Under the pieces are notes generated by a model. The model ran no database searches, was not told the DNA's origin, and worked only from the letters and a program-made list of their open reading frames with translations. 64,000 nucleotides of DNA from Phylloscopus collybita (lineage: Eukaryota > Chordata > Aves > Passeriformes > Phylloscopidae). Location of the stretch: positions 1,121,001 to 1,185,000 of the forward strand of contig JAJNNQ010000016.1 of the NCBI GenBank assembly GCA_027886175.1. The letters are read 5' to 3'. Below are positions 55,153-64,000 of the stretch, piece by piece; within the stretch, counting starts at the first letter, position 1, and every line of letters begins with the position of its first letter. A program made the translations under genes and the position numbers.

Positions 55153-58100
55153 AGCAGAGTGTTTCTGAGTGCATAGATCTATAAACGCTGGAGTTACCAA
55201 CGGTAGATAATGTAATAGAAATATTTGATATTAGGGTAAACCACAGTTTGGATATTCTCAAGTGGCATCAGAAGAAACTTTTTAAAAAGTTCTGGTGATT
55301 GGTTTTTTTTTTTTATTTTTTTATTTTTTTCCCTGAGAGAATCAGGTATTCATCTCTTGTTTGCTTGGGATGAACAACAAAGACGCTGAAACATATGGTA
55401 ATCGCCTGGAAGACAAAGAAGAGATGACAGCTGTTCTTTGCTGGGGTTTTCAAGCAGTGTTAGTTTCTTTTTGTGTTTGTCTTAGCCTTACAAGTCAGTT
55501 GATTTTGTGGCGTCAGTAGATGTGTGGGCATTTGCTTTGAGAAAACCATTAATATTAAATTATAACTTCTATTTTTTTGGTCATAGGGGCTTTGTCACTT
55601 TGTGGATGTAAACTATCATGCACCTGTCACACAGCAGAAAAGCTTTTAGATGTTACCCCTGGTTTAAAGAAACTTTGTGTTCTTCGTGCAGCGTTGGGGT
55701 TTTTCAGGCAGCTGAATTGTCCTGTGTATCACAACCATGTTGTGTATTTTTAAAAACGGATCGAATTTTATGAAACTGGCCAGGCCCTCTGGGCAAACCC
55801 TTCTTGGCATAATCTGGTTTCAAGAGTTGGTGTCTTAGAGTGTAACTTAAACTCTTGTTTTCACTCCCTTGCTGTAGTCAGTGTCAGGGAGTATCCGATT
55901 TCTGGCTCCATCCTGGCTCTGGTCCTCACAGGTCTGTTCTGGAAGCCGGCGAGGAGCTGTGTGCTCTCTCCGAATTGGTGTAAAAATCCGCAGATTTCAG
56001 AGGCCTTTTTGTAGTACTTCAGCGTGGAGGTGCTTGTTTGCTGCAGAACCTTGTTGAGACTGCTTCAGGTTTGTGGTGGCTGCTGTAACAGAGGAAAAGA
56101 TGTTTGTGATCGGCAGAAGTTGGTGTTGTGTCGTGGAGTTATGGGTGCAGCACAGTCATGAAACATGGCCAGTGTTCCTTGTTATCTTTGGCTGTGACCT
56201 AGCCTTGTTTATAGGAAAGAGGAAGTTTGTGTTTTGAGTTAGTTTTTTGTTTTTCTTTTCCTGTAGGGTTGCCAGCCAGTTGCAGTTAAGATTTCAAGCT
56301 GTGGTTCTTGCATTATAGGGATAACTTACTGATAATGTGTGAACTTCATCTCTTTTGTGACACTTAAACCTACATGGAGACTATAAGTGTGTGCTAGTAG
56401 GCAGCTTAAAAGAAGGTCACTGTTGTGTTGGAAGTGTTGATAAAATACAGGAGTGATTCCCTTGTCGGAGCTGACAACTAAATGTGGTTGTGAATAAGGT
56501 TGTTGGCAGCTTTGCTGTGAAAGCCACGGAGGATAGTTGCTAATGTGGAAAACGGAATCAGAAGAAATGATGGAGGAGCTAAAAGCTGCATCCCAACCCA
56601 GCCCAGGTTTTCAAAATGATGCTTTCTGAGTGTAAATCGGATATGAAAACATAATGTGGTGTGTACTTCTTCAAGCAAAACCTTTCACGGTGAAAATTTC
56701 TCCAACAGATTATTATATATTGTATGTATTTTCTCAAATATAGATTTAAAATGCCATGGGTATAGGAGCTTAGATTGCCTGAAGGAGACAAGAGAGGCAG
56801 ATCCTTGGGGCTGTCCATCACCCCCTTAGCCCAGTCTTTGCCCTGGTGCTGTTGAGCTGGTGACATTGCTACGAGTTTGCCAAGTGGCAAGTGACCAATG
56901 GTTGTGGCAATGTGGGTGAGATTCAGACTGGAAACCTGACTCCTGGACACAGGATTAGAAGGCTGGGCTTTGGAAAGCCTGTGCTTGCTGTAGGCAAGCG
57001 TTTCTGTAGATCTGTGATGAGGGAAAATTAATGGGAATTGGCGGGGCATGTAATGCCAGTGATTTTAATGCTTGGATCTCGGCTGTTATCTCATGTCTTC
57101 AGTTGCATGTTCAAGGAGCTGTGTCAAGCATTCATGTATGAAGGATACTCAGTATTAGGCACTAAATATTTTGCCAGTTTTACAGGTCTTGGATTGCATG
57201 TTGTCCAAGACACTGTGCAAAGCAGCAAGGCTTGCTTTCGTCAGTGGACATGCTACTTGTGCGTGAGGAAAATCTTGATAAGGGGACTGCAGGAGGTCGT
57301 TGGATTATTATGCCATCAGCAATTCAAATCCTTGAGCAGAAGTAGTTCTGAAATGGAAATAGCACTTTTGAGTATTTATGATTTGAAAGTGTCTGTCTGA
57401 GTCATTCAGTGAATTTTCTGACAGACGGTGTTGGTAGATTTGAAAAGACGTTGTACAAGATAATGGTGGTGATTATGGAGAAGTATTTGGGGCAGTGTTT
57501 AAGGGGAGGGCTATTATTTTAAACTATTGTTTTCTGCTAGAACTTGTTTTAAATGTCTTTTTGCAAGACGTATTTCAGCTGGTTGTGCTTAACATGCTGA
57601 CTGTCTGCCTCTGCTTTTTAAAGTACTCCATTCGTCGGGACAAGTTTAACAAAGAAGGTTTTCAAAAATCAAGAATACTTAAAAAAATCTTAAAAAGATG
57701 CTAGTTCTGATTCTTCAGGAAATTGATTTCTGAAAAGGCTTTTAACTTTCATTTGTTTATTTGAATATGCTCCTACTGCTGGAACATTTGCCTTTTGAAG
57801 CAGGATGCTGCAGATCAGTGTGTAAGCTAATAAAAAGCAGGAGGTGAGTTGTTTTCACATAGTTCCTGTTACAGAGCTTTGAAGAGAACAACCTCCTGCC
57901 TTCTGTGTCGTGGAGTGAGAGATGCAGACTTTCACCATCGTGTAACTGTAAAACTGAACTTGCCTGCTGATGACATGTATTGTCTGGAAAGTTTGTCTCA
58001 ATGGTTTGACATAGAAATGTAATCTTAGTCCAGTTTGAGGATAAACCTCAGGGTTCTCTTTGAGGACAGGGTGGCAGACTGTTTCCAGAGGCTGCTCACC

Positions 58101-61100
58101 ACGCTGGGATGTGGCAGCTGGTGTGGTGATAGGCAGCCTCTCTCAGGAAAGGAGGTGCCACACAGCTTATGCTGTTGCTGCTTGATTTGAGAAATAGCTA
58201 AGAACTTGAAGCAAGTTGGCAAAAAATATGAAAAGCAAATATTGTACGTCTAAAGAGCATTTTGCTTTCTGATTTAATGTGTGTACTCATGTATTTTGGA
58301 GTTGCAGGTTGCTGCTCTGTTGGTGGAGGAGAGGGTCTCTTCTTCTGACCAGGCAGAATTCTTTGGACTTCTGTGAACTGCATGTGTGTCAGTGATTTTG
58401 GGACATCTCAGGGCTGTCCTGTGGTTAAATTGACTGCAGAAAAGGGGTTTCAAAAATTTCACAGGACGTGTAATTGTTAGTGTGGAGAAATTTGCTGCAT
58501 GGTTCAGATGGATTTCAATAGCTGTGAAAATGCAATGGAGTCTGCTGGGATGTGCCAGCTGCTGGAGCGCTCTGTGAACAGGACTAATTAAGCCCTTGTG
58601 AGAACAGAAAATAGTCAGGCACTATTTACAGGAGGAAAGTGTTGGAACAGGCAGAGCTGTAATCATTGGCTCTGAGGTACCTTTAGACAGCAGTAGGCAA
58701 GAGAGTAGACAATTTACTTGCAGAATGGGCTGAAAGTCATATCTGAATACTCAGAGTGGGTATTTCAGTGTTCTGCCAGCACATCTAAGTGCATTGCAAA
58801 CCTGCTATGGGAAAGGCTGCTTCCTTTTTTTTTTTTTTTTTTTCCTGTTTTATTCTCTTCTTTCTGCTGGTATTTTATCTCAAAATCCTAAATGTTCATG
58901 TTTCTCACCTAATGGTGAAAAACCGAAGTACACCAGATACTGATGTCATAATGTTGCATTTGAATAGATCCTGTAAGAGTCTATCTCTCTGCCAAAGTGG
59001 TTTCTCGTTGTGGAATGGTTGTTTTTCTAAAGATACCTGTGATCATCTGCATGTATTCAAGGATAAGGTGTCACCAGGCTGCTTTGTCACAAGTACACCA
59101 TATCTGTTCATCTAGTTTGCCTCCTCAACCAAATTAAATGCTCTTTTTCCCCAGCATGTTGGTTCCATCTGCTTAGAGGATTGCAGAAACTGCCATCCTT
59201 TGTTTGAAGCCAAGGTCAATTGTGGTGTTCTGTTTAGGTCTAGAGCATCACAAATTATGTGCTGTGGAATTTTTCAGGAGATCAGTGGATGTGTTGAGCA
59301 GTTCTACAACTTCTAGGTAAGGGTCATTTTGCTGGTAGGAGCCTTTAGTGGGCTTTTCTCTGTTTTGATGACAGCATTCTGGCGATGCTCCTGTTTTAGC
59401 TCCTTACTGATGGATGTTTTTTACTTGTCAAGTTTGATTTCTCTCGAAATGTTGTCATAAGTGTGTGTAAGTAAATTGGATGTTTGTGGATATTTGAATA
59501 ACAGGCTGTTCCTGGAGGGAACGAGCCATGGGCCTTCCTGCTATGTGAAATACTTTCTTTGTGTAATTCTGCAGACTTCATTTAAGGCACTTACTCGTGC
59601 TCCTTTGATTTCTTGTTCAAACTGTTTGGTAGGTGATACTAGATTTTGGGAGGTGTAACCATGATAAGGACTTCAGGATCACATACATCTGTACATTGTT
59701 CCTGTTTTTTGTAAAATGCAGAGCTTGTGAAGGAAATGAGATAGTTGAATAGAAGCAGTAAAATCTGTCTTTTGAAAGCAAATACCAACTCTGGCTACTT
59801 CGATTAAATCTGAATGGTAAAATTCCTTTAGCTGGTGGTAAAATTCAGTAAGTTAATATTTAACTCTTGCTTGCACTGGATATGTGGCTGTGTCCCCTGG
59901 ACAGCAATGAGAACTGTTTAAAAGAGCCATGCAGTGCAAAGGCAAGTAGAGCTGAGGCTGGCTGTATCTCAGTCCTGGGAGTCCTGCAGGGAGAGGGATT
60001 CCAGCATTTGGAACAAGGAAGAAGGAAGTGGCTGGCTAGTAGGACCTGGGAGGAAGAGTCACATGCATTTCAGCATCTCTCAGCTGACAACTTAGGTATG
60101 GTTTTGTCATGAAGAATGCTGCACTGCATTTCCTGGTGGGCTGCTCCTGAGACTCAGCAGTTGCCATTCCCTGGTGTAAACTGAAGGATTAATTTTATTT
60201 TTTTTTTTTTTTTTGCTGTTTTCTTCCCTAATTCTTTAATTTATGCATCTGTCTCCGTGGCTGGTGGAATTTGTGGGCATATGCTGCTTAGACAAATACT
60301 AGAGCTGTGGAAATAAGTAAGTTAGTGGTGGTGGAATCTGGTGCTTTCAGATGTTATGAGATGATACAGCCAATTTGCTAGTGAAGAACAATGGGCTTTG
60401 CAGGTTGTGCTAGTTTAAAAATTATTTGTGTGTCTGTGTATTCCCTAGAATGGCATATGGCATTGCAAGGCTGGTCACAGCAATGTTCCCCTGTTCTCAA
60501 TATTAATCTTTTAGACAAATAGGGTGGTTTTTTTTTTGTTTTAATGGAGCATGATTGTAGAAATAAAAGTAAGAGCCTATTCATAGTTTTTATTAAAGTA
60601 GCTAGGTGACAAAGTGCCAACTATTGGCTTTCTGCCTGCTGTACCTTCAGTGGGGAACAAAGTGGATTATTTTCTGAGGTGAGTGTTCTGAGAGTTGAGA
60701 AAAGCATAACAAAGTCAACAAAAGCTTTACTTAGTGGTTTTCTGACCTTTATATATTCCAAGCTAGAAGGAAGATGCTGAAAAAGGCTTGTGTCATGATT
60801 ATCTTAATGTCCATGGTTAAGTGCAACTGCTCTTTGACTTCCTGCTCTGTGACATTTTAATAATGGGCAAACATGTGAAATCTGCAGCATTACAGAAATA
60901 GTTCAATAATAGATGTTTTATAAAAATCCTTTCCTTTTTATGAGCTTCACTAATTCAGGGAAGGAAGTTGCTAGGTAGCTTAGACTTGATTTGTAAGGTA
61001 TTTCTCAAGGGGCAATTTTCAAATATATTTTTGGTCTAGAACAGGAAATTTAAATATAAATATGATATTATTTAAATATAAATATATACCAATTATTTTC

Positions 61101-64000
61101 TCCCTTTTTAGATCATCCCCCAGAAACACAGAGTATAATTTGCTAAAGCCTCCTTTCTCTGTGCTAGGATTTTTCGTAGGTGTTTGTTCTGGTGTTCTTA
61201 TATTAACCAGGACTGTAAAGAAAGAGGGTCAGTAATAAAAAGTTTAAAAAAATCCCTTGATTCAGTAGGAGGTGACTTGTTGCTAAAGTATCTGAGGAGG
61301 TGTCTATTGGTTTTAGTTACTTTGCCTGTAAAACTCTTCTAATTTGGCCTTGGACCTGTGCTCTAGAGTTTCAGGGTAGGATGTATTCTGCCTTGAAGGC
61401 AAACTCAATTTGAAGTTCAGCTTGTCCTTGATGGAGAGGAAGAGAAGCTGACCAAGTTTCAGAGCCCTGGCATAAATGTGTGTGTCCCAAACACCCAAGC
61501 AGCGCGTGATGCTGTTGAAAATGCCAGTTGTGTCAACTGATTTGGAAGGGCTCCAGTGTGGGCAAAGGGAGGGGATGGACAAGGCTGTGGGAGATGATAC
61601 TGCACAGTCCCAAACCCTCAGATAAGATCAGTGTCGATGCAGCAGTACAGCTCGGCAGGGCTGTGAGTAACCAGGGCAGGCGTTGCCTTGGGAGCAGCAG
61701 AGTCTTCAAATGCTGTTGGGAAGGTGGTACAAGATGCTCTCAGAGCACATTAGTTTTTCATTCCTTGGTGTAAGCCCTTTCCAGCTGACTTTTTCTGGAT
61801 CGGTTAACTGGATCAAACAGCCCCTTGTTACACATCACAGTAAAGTCATTGTGAGAAACAAAGCATGATGGCAGAACCCATGACTGTTTTCCTCTGAAAA
61901 CTCATGTCTTGGCTCTGCTTCAATAGCTCATTATTATACAAGTGCCTGAGGGCTTATCTGCCTGCAAGCCTCACATGAGTGTTTTCTGTTAGCTAAGGCC
62001 ATCCTTGAAAAGGCACAATTCCACATTCCTGTTCTTTTAGCAGTAGGTGTGATGTGTCCAGGAGTTCTTGTACTACCACCTGAGAGACTATCACATGTAG
62101 ACATTAAAACTTCCTTAAAGCTCAGTGCTTCCATCTTGAAGATCCTGTTTTGAGGTAACACTTTCTCATTTCAAGCTGAAGGCACTCATGAATTGGACAG
62201 TAATGGAAGTAATGTCTTTGTAATAAAGGAGCAGTTCATAAGCGTGTTATTTGTTACAACATTCAGAGTCACAGGTAACAGTGGCGGTATTTGGGGTTGA
62301 CCAAAGCACAGTCGCATAATTCCTGTCGTGGGATGACGTTTAGTCATGCTAATGATGGAGCAATTGAGAATTACTGGCACTTAAAGTTAATTACTAGGCA
62401 AACATAAAAAGGAAAGGTGGGGAATACACTCATTGCTGCTGCTGGCACCCGAGACTGCTTCTTCAGGGGACGTGACAGGTAATGGACCAGTACCAATATA
62501 TTGTGCTGCTTGTGGTGATCCTCTTGCTAAGCAAACATGCAGGATGTGTATGTTAAAACTGCTTCTCTTCAGGGATTGCCCAACAGTCTTTATTCATCCC
62601 TGAACTTTTGATTTGTTTGTACTGAAATCATGGATGGCCTGGTAAGTTGACTAGAGAATTGATTATATTAGGAAGCGAGTGGTCTGCTAGTGGAAAGCAG
62701 TTCTGCTTTCTGTTGGAAATGTTGAATAAGGAAGCCATGCAGCTGGGGAGGTTTTAAGCTGTTGGATGTAAGGCTTTGTACAGAAATATTACCAGCACTC
62801 ACTGTACATAATGTAGTGTGTGTAGTGTTGGAGCCAGCTTTTCTGTCTTGTGTACTACTTGCAGTATGGATGAAGTAGGTTGTATAAATTACAAGCCTTC
62901 CCTCCTCCACTGGAGTGCAGTGAATGTCAGATTGAAGCTGTCATGCTGGTGCTTTACTACTCCAGCGACACAGGATCCTAAGATAAACTCAGCCCTCATT
63001 TAGGGAAATTTTTAGGCTTTAACAACATGCCATGAAGTGAAGCAGAGAAAATGGAAATGGATTACAGGAAAAGTCTTCTGTGTTCCTTACTGTTTTCATG
63101 CTGTAATATTTATGTCATAGAGGATCTCTCCCAAGCTCTGATTTCAAACTCCCATGTGGACCAAAAGCAACATTTTATGTGGCTTGACAAAGGTCCCTTT
63201 TCACTAACTTCAAGTGACCTGAGGCAGATTAACATGCAGATTAATGTATTTGACAGTAATAAATCAGCTTTAACAAGTACCGAGGCAGAGATTTGTTTGG
63301 CAGAGAGTTTGGATAAGATATGGTATCTGGAGTTAAGTTGAACATTTTGTAGAGAATGAAATAGTGAACATGGTTGAAAATTTCCTGCTTTCCTTGGTTT
63401 TGTGCTGATGCATCTTTATGCAATTTTGCTGTAACTGTGTGGAGTTTAAGTCAAAGTTATCTGGTGAGTGAGCCTACAAAAATGGAAGGATGTTAATTTA
63501 GATGAATGCGTGCATTTTGTCATCCAGTGTGATGTAAATGTTTACAAGCTGCTGTGTGGGGGAACATACTCTGGATTTTTTTCCCCTCTCTGTGAAAATT
63601 TATTATCTAGTTTTTAGTTTTCCTGGAGAAACAGCCTTCATGTTGATTACACATATTTCTTGTAGGAATCTTGGACTGTAACCTTCCCAAGCTTGAATAC
63701 AAACGTCAAGAAGCAGGGAGGAATTTGAGGTGAGAGAATTGATCTCTTTGTGAGAGAGCAGTAACAAATGAACAGTCAGGAGTTCTTGGTGTGTTGGGGA
63801 AAATCTTTGCAGTGGTGAGGATAGCTGCTGTGTGTTACTCCATCTGCAAGGTACGAGGTCTGCTTGTTTCCTTGTTCTAGGTTGTATTTTTCAGAAATGA
63901 GGCTTGTGAGAAATGTGAATGTTTCTGTAACAGAGTTACAGTGTGACAAGTGAGGCTTCCAAATTGGAGTTGATTGTTGAGGTGAGCTGCAGGAGAATAT
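54636..64000 (+). other. presumed ADIPOR2 intron 1
   Basis: 9.4 kb of AT-richer DNA. It has an uninterrupted run of 33 T at 55,117–55,149, further T runs near 55,301–55,330, 58,826–58,843 and 60,198–60,214, and an AAATATAA-type tract near 61,050–61,087. No exon matching the ADIPOR2 N-terminus, no transposon and no RNA gene was recognised. Scattered frames of 60–156 codons show no domain. Confidence 0.5.

Noticed and set aside
1..64000. CRISPR arrays, operons, prokaryotic systems or intact proviral genes
   Set aside because: No spaced direct repeats with unique spacers, no bacterial gene layout, and LTRs lack internal sequence.

Overview
The window looks like avian nuclear DNA, probably from a small-genome bird. 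The signs are many chicken-type CR1 LINE tails, solo endogenous-retrovirus LTRs, GC-rich gene ends and the gene order FBXL14 – WNT5B – (ADIPOR2). That order matches human 12p13.33 and other amniotes. No bacterial, plasmid or phage content is seen.

Layout. 1–2,100: a CR1 tail, a GC-rich block, then nested minisatellites. 2,100–6,470: intergenic, with a few candidate regulatory patches. 6,470–8,874: probable FBXL14 3'UTR or retained intron. 8,875–10,077: the FBXL14 coding exon on the minus strand, inside a CpG island. 10,880–11,145: a 32-bp minisatellite carrying eight CACCTG boxes upstream of FBXL14. 11,190–30,200: intergenic, with CR1 pieces and two intact solo LTRs. 30,290–45,368: WNT5B on the plus strand, complete in four coding exons (359 aa) inside a CpG-rich start region. 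Its introns hold a 12–14-bp minisatellite, solo LTRs and old CR1 relics. 45,369–54,285: WNT5B 3' region and intergenic DNA with a solo LTR, an inverted pair of a ~210-bp repeat and two CR1s. 54,290–54,960: a CpG island whose splice donor and position fit the noncoding first exon of ADIPOR2. 54,636–64,000: its presumed first intron, with no coding exon recognised.

Biology. FBXL14 is the substrate receptor of an SCF ubiquitin ligase known to target SNAIL-family and TWIST factors. WNT5B is a secreted, lipid-modified, mostly non-canonical Wnt ligand. ADIPOR2, if its promoter is correctly placed, encodes an adiponectin receptor with ceramidase activity. They are neighbours by conserved synteny, not an operon.

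No new gene system could be demonstrated. The most useful non-routine observations are: two solo-LTR families recognised with their 6-bp target-site duplications; a sense LTR with a splice donor just upstream of WNT5B exon 4; the CACCTG-bearing minisatellite upstream of a SNAIL-degrading gene; three TCF/LEF-like sites in the WNT5B start region; a G-quadruplex motif touching the WNT5B stop codon; and the FBXL14 stop codon lying inside a strong splice donor.
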